Assembly: GCF_014196525.1 (NCBI RefSeq)
Contig: NZ_JACIDX010000001.1
Span: forward strand, 434,001-498,000
Length of the DNA: 64,000 bases
Source: Novosphingobium sediminicola
GTDB lineage: Bacteria; Pseudomonadota; Alphaproteobacteria; Sphingomonadales; Sphingomonadaceae
Direction: 5' to 3'
The notes beneath the pieces are model-generated. The model ran no database searches and was not told the origin of the DNA. It was given only the letters and a program-made list of their open reading frames with translations. The position numbers were made by a program, and so were the translations under genes. Below are positions 39,301 through 43,083 of this stretch, one piece after another (within the stretch, counting starts at the first letter, position 1; every line of letters starts with the position of its first letter).

Positions 39301-40654
39301 CATTGGCGTAATTGCCATGGGTTTCGGTAAGCGCCGTGCTGTCGGCGGTGATCGAGGCCGAGCCGCCGCTGCCGCCGCCGCCGCCCGATCCGCCCAGCGC
39401 AACAAGGCCCGCGCTGGTGCCCGCATCGCCGCCCGATCCGCCGATGGATTGCGCCAATACGCCATGCGCGGCAATGCCGGTTGTCTTGACGATGCCGTTC
39501 TGATTAACCTGAACCGTGCCGCCATTGCCGCCAAAGCTGCCCGAACCGGGGTCGGAAACGATCGAGGCATAGCTGCTGCCACCGCTGCCCGCCGATCCGC
39601 CAAGGCTCTGCGCGTAAATACCGATGGAGCCGGCGCCCTGAGACGGATTCTGGGCCGTGCCATTGGCGTTGAGCAGCAGATTGCCATTGGCATCGACATC
39701 GCCGGTCAGCACCGATCCGGTGTTGGTGACCGTGGCATTGCCGCCGACGCCGGGCGCACCGCCCGCGCTGCCGCCCGAGGAAAACAGGAAGCCGTCGCCC
39801 CCCGAACCGCCCTTGCCGCTGATGCTGGACACAAGGATGCCATAGCTGCCCTGACCCGTGGTCTTGACGCCTGCGGCATTGGTGAAATTGACATTGCCGC
39901 CGCGCCCGGCCGAACCGCCGCTGCCGCCGCTGGCGCCCAGATAGCCGTCGCCGCCGCTGCCGCCATTGCCGCCGATGCTCTGAACGATGATCGCATGCAC
40001 GCGGTCGCCGCTGGTGGCGATGTTGGGGCCGCTGTAGGTGTCGGTGATGTTGGGCCCATTGGCGCCGTCGCCGCCGTCGCCCGCCGAAACGAACAGGGCG
40101 CCCGCATGGCCGTTGCCGCCGCTGCCGCCGCGCTGGATGTTGTAATAACCGCCGCCCGAATAGCTGAGCGTGGTCGAGCCGGTGCCGTTGCTGGCCGGGG
40201 CGACCGAGGTGACGACATGGGTGGTCGAGCTGACCGAATTGGAATCGAGCAGGGTGACATCAGTCACCGCGCCGCCGGTGCCGGTGGTGACGGCCGTGAC
40301 GGTGTAGGTGACGCCCGAAACGGTGAAGCTCTGGCCAACGGTGGTGGCCACGAAGACCTGATTGTTGGCCGACGTCGTGACCGAGGCAGGCGGATTTTGC
40401 GAGGCGACCGTTTCGTTCTGGCCCGTGTCCGGATTGAACACAGTTTGGCCCACGGCGGGCAGGACGATGGGCGGAGGCGGTGCGGCCCATGCCGGATTGA
40501 GGCCCCCGCTGCCCACGGCGATCATCCCGGCCATAACGGTGAGCGAGCTGGCATGGCGCCATGCGGGCGCCTTGCGCTTGCTCGAATGCCCACCCTTGCC
40601 ACGCGCGTTCGCGCCGACAGCCACTCGACCAAGCCCTTGCATCACGGCCCCCAT
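18356..40654 (-). CDS. Giant autotransporter, 7432 residues, about 108 Gly-rich repeats
   Basis: One uninterrupted frame of 22.3 kb. The N terminus is an extended signal peptide of about 57 residues: a long basic region (ARGKGGHSSKRKAPAWRH), a hydrophobic core, and cleavage near NPAWA. A unique segment (to about residue 220) precedes a passenger of about 108 units of roughly 62 residues. Each unit carries the core AQS(V/I)GGGGGxGGF and a following VGGxGGxGG turn plus a TVSxxGxIxTxG strand pair. A non-repetitive stretch (about 6850-7150) resembles an autochaperone (ADLVTVSGTAALAGTVNV). The last roughly 280 residues form the beta-barrel, from about GNLWLTM at 7152 and ending FRVAW. The only cysteines noticed are C753 and C760. 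It is probably a very long surface fibre or adhesin. The start at 40654 lacks a good Shine-Dalgarno, and an ATG at 40642 is possible. By-eye counts could be off by a few units. Confidence 0.93.
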   Translation of the reverse strand: MGAVMQGLGRVAVGANARGKGGHSSKRKAPAWRHASSLTVMAGMIAVGSGGLNPAWAAPPPPIVLPAVGQTVFNPDTGQNETVASQNPPASVTTSANNQVFVATTVGQSFTVSGVTYTVTAVTTGTGGAVTDVTLLDSNSVSSTTHVVTSVAPASNGTGSTTLSYSGGGYYNIQRGGSGGNGHAGALFVSAGDGGDGANGPNITDTYSGPNIATSGDRVHAIIVQSIGGNGGSGGDGYLGASGGSGGSAGRGGNVNFTNAAGVKTTGQGSYGILVSSISGKGGSGGDGFLFSSGGSAGGAPGVGGNATVTNTGSVLTGDVDANGNLLLNANGTAQNPSQGAGSIGIYAQSLGGSAGSGGSSYASIVSDPGSGSFGGNGGTVQVNQNGIVKTTGIAAHGVLAQSIGGSGGDAGTSAGLVALGGSGGGGGSGGSASITADSTALTETHGNYANGLMAQSIGGGGGNGSTSVGLVGLGGSGAGGGSGGAVSIVNDGVIRTYGQFANGIYAQSVGGGGGNGGASVGIGAIGGSGSNTSPGGTVSVVNGGAITTANIGSIGIFAQSIGGGGGDGGASIGLISLGGKGGGGGAGGTVSVNNSGSIATGGTGSTGIFAQSVGGGGGNGGTSTGLLSLGGSGAQGGVGGNVTVLNSGAISTSGEASMGIFAQSVGGGGGNGGGSGGTVAMGGGGGAGGNAGRVTIGDTGSISTGGDNSAAIFAQAVGGGGGNGGGAISGGLFASAAFGGTGGNGGAGGLVCVNANAGCTGIQSNLGNTTIYTTGDRSRGLFAQSVGGGGGNGGFAVSASAGLGATVSMAFGGTGGNGGSGNNVIVGLAGSITTQGTQSDGIYASSVGGGGGNGGFSVAAGVSLGASFTMGFGGAGGVGGTGGSVLVNSHTDITTGDNQSRGIFAQSVGGGGGNGGFAASGGVGLGAVNSTFGGAGGAGSDASTVNVTSVGAIATQGTQSDAIFAESVGGGGGNGGFAVGLAGGAIGGASLTFGGAGGNGGAGKAVTVASSGDLSTNGNSSSGIFAQSIGGGGGNGGFSVSGAGGGIGGIAASFGGAGANGGNAGTVNVSSVGDISTSGVTSFGAMAQSIGGGGGNGGFAASASGGWAGGVSLGFGGAGANGGNGAAVTLSSTGNVSTNGGSAQGLFAQSVGGGGGNGGGVVTAAGGQGGGASLSFGGGGGNGGDGSTVTLGSSGAVSTNGANSDAILAQSLGGGGGNGGFAIALSGGQFGALSVAVGGDGGNGGTSGNVGVTSNGDLTTSGDFSTGARAQSVGGGGGNGGFAISAAGAQFGAVSLGFGGKGASGGVSGNVSLDSTGTVSTTGANAQGLFAQSVGGGGGNGGFSVAAAGAQFGAAALSFGGGAGNGASAGSSSLTNAGNITTIGDFSAGAQSQSIGGGGGNGGWSVAAAGAQYGSLALGFGGAGGGGGNAGSASLTSTGTVITQGAQSAGLFAQSLGGGGGNGGFSASLAGAQYGTASLSFGGGAGGGGDAGDVDLSSTGDISTASQMSNGIEAQSVGGGGGNGGFSIAAGGAQYGALSMGFGGAGGGAGNAGNVTASTIGMIRTLGDQSNGIFAQSVGGGGGNGGFAFSGAGAQYGAAALSFGGGAGQGGDAGTVTVSSTGDIGTSGIMANGIVAQSLGGGGGNGGFSVSVAGAQYAAPSLSLGGAGGNGGKGSDVSVDSAGNIQTTGIQAYGVLAQSLGGGGGNGGFAISGSITFNSSGVAAAVAVGGQGGLGATAGNVHLGSTGDVSTTGDSSVGLFAQSVGGGGGNGGFSGALSLSQGNAVGVGIGGTGGTGNAAGNVDLVSVGNITTLGNNADGIEAQSIGGGGGNGGFSLTVTGSIKGQSIGRNYGGAGGDGGLAGDVSVQSTGTVATQGNLSNGIFAQSVGGGGGNGGFSIAASLSQKGGANTQGIGGLGGAGNDAGAVTVSADLGANPLIAGYSVVTQGTGSNGILAQSVGGGGGNGGFAIGGAFSADSDATSNQVGGGGGAAGNASTVSVTNIGGISTLGATANGIFAQSVGGGGGNGAFAVGAGVSLKKDADSSVGGGAGGTAGNADTVSVANTGLITTVGAFSNGVLAQSVGGGGGVGGFSVGGAFSKDGGASSDVVGGGGGSGGNAGDVTVDTSGGVSTQGMGSNGVFAQSVGGGGGKGGFGVGATLTLKEDGDSTSTVGGGAGSLGGTSGNVSVTTNGTITTVGGIANGIFAQSIGGGGGSGGFAAGGAFSKEGGAESSVVGGEGGSGSTSGNVTVAATSDIGTQGQGSNGILAQSIGGGGGNGGLSVGLGASISGESSSKVGGGGGGTGSDAGTVSVTGSGIIATIGDQANGVLAQSVGGGGGTGGLSVGLGLSKDAGADSESVGGSGGGAGNAGDVTIDRSGAIGTQGVQANGIFAQSVGGGGGKGGLAVGGAFSMTDDASSSVGGGAGGTAGDAGAVSVTQSGLIQTGKDSSNGIFAQSVGGGGGSGGFSIGASFSKSGGSTSDSVGGAGGSGGNAGTVSVNTSGGLTTSGNYANGVLAQSVGGGGGSGGFAIGLGLSLEGEAQSSVGGGAGSNGGTAGDVDVATQGTIVTTGLSANGVFAQSVGGGGGSGGFAIGAGFTNSGGSASSTSVGGEGGSGSTSGNVVVAADSAIGTHGDNANGIFAQSIGGGGGRGGFAVGGAIGIDGDANSSVGGGGGGTGSDAGGVTVSGSGVIVTTGANASGIFAQSVGGGGGTGGFSVGAAFSSAAAAASDSVGGTGGGAGNAGDVSVTRNGSISTSGANAAGIVAQSIGGGGGRGGFAVGLGASIDADATSSVGGGGGGTAGNAGKVTVSETGDITTTGDNAAGVYAQSVGGGGGSGGFSVGGAFSSKGASSSTSVGGSGAGGGNADDVAVTVIGNIMTSGRLSDGIFAQSVGGGGGAGGFSIGLGVSLEGDADSTVGGGAGGTGGSAGNVTIGGNGTIITSGFNAAGIFAQSVGGGGGQGGFSVGAGFSSQGSAAHDTIGGSGGAGGAGGDVTIARSGAIGTQGDGANGILAQSVGGGGGNGGFAIGAALSLGKEAESSVGGNAAGGGGGAGNTSGNVSVTQSGMIVTQGVGANGIFAQSVGGGGGSGGFAIGAGFSSEGTVSSTSIGGEGGIGGTSGDVTVNQTGNISTIGARSDAILAQSIGGGGGSGGFAVGAAASLKGQANSSVGGGSGGTGGDAGAVSVTSAGLLTTQGFNSNAIFAQSVGGGGGSGGFSVGAGLSSEGGAAISSVGGGGGAGGNASSVSVAQTGDIATRGVQANGIFAQSVGGGGGAGGFAVGAGASLKDDAESSVGGGAGGAAGSGANVTVSEAGSISTHGDAANGVLAQSVGGGGGIGGFSISGALSQQGGASSDSTGGSGGSSGAAGTVSVTMTGDIETTGAHARGVFAQSVGGGGGAGGFAIGAGASLQGDANSSTGGGLGGAAGNSDAVSVSLHGNIITNGLASAAIIAQSIGGGGGAGGFAVGASLSSDGGTSAETTGGGGGSSGNAGAVTVSHVGGIETWSDQSGAILAQSVGGGGGSGGFGVGGALSVKGAATSGVGGGSGGAAGDADAVSVDNIGNIFTHGANSAAITAQSIGGGGGQGGFSVAAGLTTSSADAAASSTGGAGGSAGRGADVSVSSLGLLNIYGDHSRGIVAQSIGGGGGAGGFSISGALATSAGGASDSVGGAGGAGNSAGNVTVTSGGQILTHGDVANAVLAQSIGGGGGAGGFSGSLAAALGGGAASSSVGGNGGVGSDAGNVTLTLTGQVGTLGNNSAAVVAQSIGGGGGQGGFSLGAGFASNGTGASDVTGGAGGNGGVGGDVLVFSSAIIQTHGDLSDGILAQSIGGGGGAGGFAASGTMALGEGAASSATGGRGGTGQNAGTVTVFNAGQVYAFTAGSAGIVAQSIGGGGGQGGFAGSFAISSTNSAISNALGGSGGVGGDADHVKVVNTGDVQVNGDRSVAIMAQSIGGGGGSGGFSLGAAASQAKAASDAVGGSGGAGGNAGGVEVANGSTGTILTNGAFGYAVFAQSIGGGGGNGGFAAGGALSLKDGANSSIGGGAGGAAGDGSTVAVNNYSQIETNGIGATAVFAQSIGGGGGAGGFAAGAGIAGGTGSTLSSSIGGGGGSGGNAGDVRLFNAGSILTQADQSAAVLLQSIGGGGGRGAFAVGGALAKGDTASQSVGGDGGAAGSAGAVDVVNIAGGTIVTKGALSNAVQAQSIGGGGGAGGFAVGAGLSLDGGVDSHVGSGSGGAGGSAGAVTITTDGAIGTMGDGSVAVLAQSVGGGGGSGGFAVSGGLSANGAATSNSVGGAGAGGGTGGAVSVHNGGLIETLGVNATAVFAQSVGGGGGVGGFSAGAAAANSDGASNVVGGDGGAGGAGGDVTVDNATGGAIRTSGAFSDGVYAQSIGGGGGQGGFAAGGALAINGDTASKVGAGSGGGGGDGGLIGVTNGGSIETSGDNALGVFAQSVGGGGGQGGFAAGGGISAQGGGISNVTGGSGGGAGAGGIVSVASTGAISTLGANATAVFAQSVGGGGGAGGFAVGAAASRAGAVANSVGGNGGGGGAGGDVTVSNGTGIITTAGTMADGVYAQSIGGGGGAGGFSAGGALTVDADATSSVGGGNGGGGGSGGVVHVDNAGLIATKGAGAQAIFAQSVGGGGGQGGFAAGGGLTAQGGAASDTVGGSGGAGGAGGLVSITTSGAVQTEGANATAVFAQSVGGGGGVGGFSAGGALSKAKSASSNVGGEGGGGGAGGDVEVDNADGGAVTTLGALSYGVYAQSVGGGGGKGGFAAGGALGVDDDATSVVGGGSAGGGGAGGRITFNNGGAIGTAGAGSIAVFAQSVGGGGGAGGFAAGGGLTVNGGAQANSIGGAGGAGGSGGIIALTSSGAITTLGDNATAVYAQSIGGGGGVGGFSVGGAGAQAGSATETVGGNGGGGGNGGAISFANTATGSVMTLGTLSYGVYAQSIGGGGGSGGFAVGGGLTVDGGASSSIGAGSGGAGGNGGAITFTNGGTIGTAGDGSIAVFAQSVGGGGGAGGFAVSGGLAANGGAQSNSVGGNGGGGGAGGVVDLVTTGSVITLGANATAIFAQSIGGGGGAGGFSVSGGLAKADAAANAIGGTGGGGGAGGVVSVTNGGTVGTAGDNSLAVFAQSVGGGGGQGGFAAGGGLSASGGAASDVIGGTGGAGGAGGNASVANAGLIETLGANSTAIYAQSIGGGGGVGGFSVGGAGAQANSAANIVGGTGGGGGAGGIVSVGNTATGSVATSGLFSYGVYAQSVGGGGGSGGFAAGGAVGLSGDASSTVGGGSAGGGGAGGKVDLTNAGSITTAGASAIAVFGQSVGGGGGAGGFAAGGGLSGGGAAANTVGGAGGAGGAGGQVTLTSGGIIATTGDNADAVFAQSVGGGGGAGGFSVGAAGAQADSAANIVGGTGGGGGDGGLVSLSNAADGKISTTGKLSYAVFAQSVGGGGGAGGFTAGGALTLGGDATSSVGGGGGSAGGKGAAVTLSNLGQIGTAGDDSIAVFAQSIGGGGGAGGFAVGGGLSAGGGAASNVVGGSGGAGGAGGLVGLTNGGLILTTGQNATAVFAQSVGGGGGVAGFAAGGAASDAAGVSQVIGGDGGVAGAGGNITIANTSGGTIGTKGAIAYGVYAQSIGGGGGSGGFAAGGALTLSGDASSTVGAGAGGSGGRGGTIGFTNAGNVYTLGDQSIAVFAQSVGGGGGAGGFAAGGGISASGQALASSVGGAGGAGGAGGVLTLDNSGIVATSGQMASAILAQSIGGGGGVGGFAVGAGASQAGSLADVIGGSGGAGGLGGAITITNSSAGAISTLGAFAYGIQAQSVGGGGGNGGFAAGGTLAVDGDARSTIGGGAGGGGGIGGAITLTNAGTVDTEGAGAIAVFAQSVGGGGGAGGFAGALSASGGGTFGSAIGGDGGAASMGGVVSITNTGQIHTGGANAVGVYAQSIGGGGGVGGFSLAAGGGVGSLSNAIGGMGGAGGEGGAVSVSNAGGATIVADGALSYGVYAQSVGGGGGKGGFAVTGTLATSGSASSSLGAGAGGGGGDGGLVGVTNDGAVQAKGAGSVGVFAQSVGGGGGAGGFAGGLTIGSGGAIAQSVGGEGGGGGTGGVVSVANTGLVQTLSDNSIGVFAQSVGGGGGLGGFSIAGSGSSGSGTATSIGGTGGAGGSAGDVTITNSGLINAKGNLSYGVFAQSVGGGGGVAGMAVSGTLAEGSGGLTSAVGGTGGGGGNGGVVTVSNTGSIVVEGAASVGVLAQSIGGGGGAGGFSGSLAASGGTLGNQLGGSGGAGGNGGNVTVTSTGSITTLGDDSVAVLAQSIAGGGGQSAFAISAQTGSFDALSLRLGAQGNGITGTQGQVIVNLSGGTIRTAGALSYGLLAQAIGAGGGNGAISVPDPLSVGAGGVTLAVGGSGGVTGDGNVVDLTNANPIGTGGAGAIGFVAQSVGGGGGIEGVTGDVTLGSGNSAWTTSVGGTSTSAGSGQSVTIANSGAISTSGISAYGLLAQSVGGGGGVGSLALGVTTGSASAMNLATGGSQTTQGDGGDITFTTSTGAISTTGKLASGLVVQSIGGGGGVADMTSLNGAAIGSGGITLASGGTGGAGGNGGAITLSQNGAISTTGAGANGVSLQSIGGGGGVSAMDNTGGSGVVSGASIGGAASGNGGAISFNLAGNVTTTGIGAGGVSVQSIGGGGGTVDSFGSTVSAPLVLGSTNGASGNGGAVNLTTTGGIATSGAGATGLLVQSIGGGGGNATATDAGGAVQTLAVQTAAGGGGGNGGATSVTVGGAITTTGAKANGVVVQSIGGGGGLVGNTSVALGGIGSGGAVGLTVNAPVVTTGTGSSALVVGSEGGSGVGAINIAIGTVAITGGKGGNALQLHGGANNTITTAGTLTTADGQTGMVITATGGNNAITNTGTIVGSIDLGSGNNSLTNVAGGVFLAGPLVNLGSGTFFNSGTIDPGGANVVKTLAITGNLATTATSLYRSDFDARTNTADLVTVSGTAALAGTVNVNVMNPGYAKSGAHDIVILRAAGGITSHAGLTLVAPNSAVATYSLTYPNANDETLHYVIEFAPNGLSAQQARLGQLINRIQTNPTAAFAPTAATIMTIPTVSTLGAVYDSLSGEGVVAAKTAAFTVSTNFHDAISLQRESRLLDGGPGKPIERFGNLWLTMTGGNETVRGANGTHDVETNGYALQGGWDIRLGRNTVAGISVAGDPQNFRVGGVGTGGRITSFSAGGYLGTNVGPLSLGADLVYSNYATTYTRSMTLPGTSELARGAFTMKALSGRMQITGNFMTGSLQMRPFASLDVTRLSIPSFHETSATTLGTAGVLGLGFGKEAMVRSRTFAGVDLGRNFDLGGGTTLTLAGKAAWSHDFDPQRSLMAGFVGVPDYSFETLGASAPADAARLDLRGAVTRGNVQFRFNLGSTMAARYHNFAAQAGFRVAW
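20250..39990 (-). repeat. Coding tandem repeat, about 108 units of about 184-187 bp
   Basis: The DNA of the giant passenger. On the plus strand each unit shows a run of GCC/CCG triplets complementary to codons for GGGGG, followed by a short block encoding AQS. From the first unit near 39,980 to the last near 20,270 the mean spacing is about 184 bp. Units at both ends have shorter or altered glycine cores (for example GGNGG, GGSAG), while central units are highly alike. Confidence 0.9.
21549..27508 (-). repeat. Three-unit superrepeat of about 558 bp inside the giant gene
   Basis: A landmark encoding (L)SYGVYAQS or a close variant recurs with its plus-strand block beginning at about 27499, 26941, 26380, 25819, 24889, 24331, 23770, 23209, 22654, 22102 and 21549. 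The steps are 558, 561, 561, 930, 558, 561, 561, 555, 552 and 553 bp. All but one equal three basic units. The exception of 930 bp equals five units, which indicates local loss or gain of units. Confidence 0.75.
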
Positions 40655-41068
40655 TTATTGCAGGAATATGTCTGCGCCGCCGCCCTTCGGCCACACATAC
40701 TTTACCCCCATTGGTTCATTGCTATGACGGTGTGCAGAGTAAGGCAATAGCCAGAATTGGTAGTTTATACTTATCCATCAACGCTATCTGGAAACCTTTC
40801 GCACTGGTCGCTGAAACTGAATTTTTTAAAATATTGATATTTATGTATATTTTTTTATTATGGATTTTTTATCCGCACACAGGCACGTTCCACGTTCATA
40901 AAAAAATTTTAGCCAAAACGGTGTTCTCCACCAATATTTCATTGGCATCCCAAGATTGCGCAAATATTTCGACCGTGTAATCTGACACCCGGTCGAACCG
41001 GCAAAGCAGCGACCCCGCAGCGATACCGGAAACGACAATCTATCCATGAGGGAGGGGTTACAGCACAG
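40655..41068. promoter_or_regulatory. AT-rich divergent control region, giant autotransporter / sapC
   Basis: 414 bases without a gene. About 40,800-40,980 is extremely AT-rich for this genome, with runs of seven or eight T, several ATATTT-type words, and a TTATTATGG stretch. An imperfect dyad CCAAT-ATTTC-ATTGG lies around 40930-40945. Such islands are typical binding sites for xenogeneic silencers or global regulators and for bent promoter DNA. No credible ORF was seen; the few frames crossing it are short or antisense. Confidence 0.65.
40968..40997 (+). promoter_or_regulatory. Inverted repeat upstream of sapC
   Basis: TTCGACCG (40968-40975) and CGGTCGAA (40990-40997) are perfect 8-bp arms separated by 14 bases, about 70 bases before the sapC start. 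It could be an operator or a 5'-leader hairpin. Confidence 0.4.
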
Positions 41069-41860
41069 ATGGACAACCTGCAGGAAAAGAGCCGCAAGGC
41101 CGCGAACAAAACCGCCCAGGCACCCGAGGCCGCAGGGCCCGATGTGGCGGGCAGCCTGCCGCTCTATGCCTCGCCGCGCGCAGTCCATTCGCGCACCCAT
41201 GCCGACGTGGCGGTGTTGACGGGGGCGGGCGATTACGCCTTTGCCGCAAGCGCGCCGATGGTGCAGTTGACCGTCGATGAATTCGAACGGGCGGGTCTGG
41301 ATTACCCCATCGTATTCTTTGGCGAGGACGCCCAGCCCTATGCCGTCACCTCGCTGGAGGCGGATCGCAACCAGTTCATCGTCGATGGCCAGTTCCGCAC
41401 CGGATCCTATATCCCGGCCTATCTGCGCCGCTATCCTTTCGTTTTTGCGCGCGATGAAAATTCGGACCGCCTGATCCTGTGCCTCGACCATGCCTCTTCG
41501 CGCGTGGGCAAGCGGGGCGATGCCGGTGCGGTACCTCTGTTCGAAGGCGACGAACCGACCGCAGCCACGCGTCAGGCGCTCGATTTCTGCGAAACCTATG
41601 TGGCCGCCGATGGCCGCACCCGCAATCTGGTCGCTTTGCTGCGCGAATATGACCTGCTGGCGGGTCAGCAATCGCATTACACCGCGCCGGGGGCTGAACA
41701 GCCGACGCTGCTGCTGGAATTCCAGACGATTTCAGCCCAAAAGCTGGCCGAACTTTCCGATGAAGCCTTCCTGCGTCTTCGCACATTGGGCGCCTTGCCC
41801 GCGATCTATGCCCAGATCGCCTCGCAGGCCAATTGGGAACGGCTGCCGCTGACGGCCTGA
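41069..41860 (+). CDS. SapC-family protein
   Basis: A 263-residue protein preceded by a GGGAGGGG purine stretch, a little farther than usual from the ATG. The conserved SapC core is visible: DYAFAASAPMVQLTVDEFERA, then YPIVFFGE, then FIVDGQFRTGSYIPAYLRRYPF and LDFCETYVA. In Campylobacter fetus SapC is linked to the S-layer. In alphaproteobacteria SapC homologues are frequent near outer-membrane receptor loci, with the molecular role unclear. There is no signal peptide, and a charged, Ala-rich N terminus of about 30 residues precedes the domain. Its divergent arrangement with the giant autotransporter makes a surface-protein role attractive but unproven. Confidence 0.88.
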   Translation: MDNLQEKSRKAANKTAQAPEAAGPDVAGSLPLYASPRAVHSRTHADVAVLTGAGDYAFAASAPMVQLTVDEFERAGLDYPIVFFGEDAQPYAVTSLEADRNQFIVDGQFRTGSYIPAYLRRYPFVFARDENSDRLILCLDHASSRVGKRGDAGAVPLFEGDEPTAATRQALDFCETYVAADGRTRNLVALLREYDLLAGQQSHYTAPGAEQPTLLLEFQTISAQKLAELSDEAFLRLRTLGALPAIYAQIASQANWERLPLTA

Positions 41861-41910
41861 AGCCTTAGTGGGGGGCAGGCTGGTTCAAAACCGCCTGTTC
41901 CCTGCTTGGT

Positions 41911-42978
41911 CTAGAGGTCGATTGGATCGACCCGGCCACGGATATAAAGATCACCGATCGCATCGAGCGCGACCCCGCTTTGCACCATACGGTTGATGAT
42001 CGCATGCATCCGCTCGATCCGCTCGCAGGCATTGGCGATCAGCATGGGATGGCCCAGCCATTTGCTGTCCAGAATCAGTCCGCCGTCGATGGTGCGGATC
42101 GACCCCAGCATTTTCATCACCGTGATGCGCCGCCATGCCGTGGTCGGGCAAAGCGGCAGCGTGTCGCACAGCGTCTTGAACAGAACCGGCCTGCGCAATG
42201 CCATCGGCGGTATGCTGTCTGCCGCCGCATAGGTGAAGGCCAGTTGGGGATGATAGGTCACATGGCGGATATTGCCTGCAGTGATCGCGGCGGCCAGCAA
42301 CAGCCCGGTCCAGTCGCTGAAAATGCCCTGCATCCCTTCAACCGAAAGCAGATGCAGATCGAGCGCGGCCAGTGTGATCAGACTTTGCCGATGGTTCGCC
42401 ATGGCCGGATCGAAACGGGGCGTTTCGGGAAAGGGCAGACGGGCAAAGACAAACAGGTCCTCCAAGAAAGTGACCATGATGTCATGCATTTGCGAGAGAT
42501 ATGCGCGGATCTCGGGCTTTTCGACCACGCCCCGGCCCAACACCACGCCATCCTCGCCCAGATCCACCAGCCCAAGTTCGGACAATCGGTGCAGCGCGCG
42601 GCGCATGGTCTCATAAGGGCGGTGAAATGACCGCGCCATGGCCCGGATCGTGATCGGCCGATCCAGCAGACAGTCCGATGATTCCAGCGCCTTGGGCCGC
42701 AACCGCCCGGCCTCGGCCAGCAGCGCGACAAGCGCATTGCCGCCCAGATAATCCTGATCCACCAGCCGCGCCAGCGCCACCACGCCCTGCAACTGCATTT
42801 CCGTCAACAGGCGGATGACAAGGCGATAGGTGGCCAGCGTATGTCGGCGTGCCATCGCCCCGCCCTGTTTTCCGGTTTCGCCCCCGGCGGCCAGAAATTC
42901 GTCGGCCACGCGGCTGATGTCGGGATGGGGCATCCGGGCGATATGTGTCAGCGACCATGGGAAACGAAGCGATTGCAA
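41911..42978 (-). CDS. Uncharacterised protein with a probable winged-helix domain
   Basis: A 355-residue soluble protein with no family recognised. Residues about 95-135 (RPITIRAMARSFHRPYETMRRALH, then RLSELGLVDL) look like a winged helix. The recognition helix is followed by a 'wing' GEDGVVLGRGV, as in Crp- or GntR-type DNA-binding domains. A later helical part has LITLAALDLHLLSVEGMQG, and a second HTH-like segment TTAWRRITVMKMLGSI. The start could instead be the ATG at 42933 (MPHPDISRVADEF). It probably regulates transcription. It converges on sapC with a 50-base gap. Its target is unknown. Confidence 0.6.
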   Translation of the reverse strand: MQSLRFPWSLTHIARMPHPDISRVADEFLAAGGETGKQGGAMARRHTLATYRLVIRLLTEMQLQGVVALARLVDQDYLGGNALVALLAEAGRLRPKALESSDCLLDRPITIRAMARSFHRPYETMRRALHRLSELGLVDLGEDGVVLGRGVVEKPEIRAYLSQMHDIMVTFLEDLFVFARLPFPETPRFDPAMANHRQSLITLAALDLHLLSVEGMQGIFSDWTGLLLAAAITAGNIRHVTYHPQLAFTYAAADSIPPMALRRPVLFKTLCDTLPLCPTTAWRRITVMKMLGSIRTIDGGLILDSKWLGHPMLIANACERIERMHAIINRMVQSGVALDAIGDLYIRGRVDPIDL

Positions 42979-43083
42979 AACCAGCCTATCCTTTGGAACC
43001 TAGCCATAGCAGGGCAACGCGCGCCCGGCGGCGCTCATGACAGATCGGTGGAATTGCCGATAAGGGGCCGCAGGATCAAATAG

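Noticed and set aside
20250..39990. A CRISPR-like regular array
   Set aside because: The periodicity is in-frame protein repetition of about 186 bp with diverged units; there are no short identical repeats with unrelated spacers and no cas genes.
18356..40654. A PE-PGRS (mycobacterial) or silk-like protein
   Set aside because: Gly-richness is similar, but the signal peptide and the C-terminal beta-barrel ending in Trp define an autotransporter of a Gram-negative cell.
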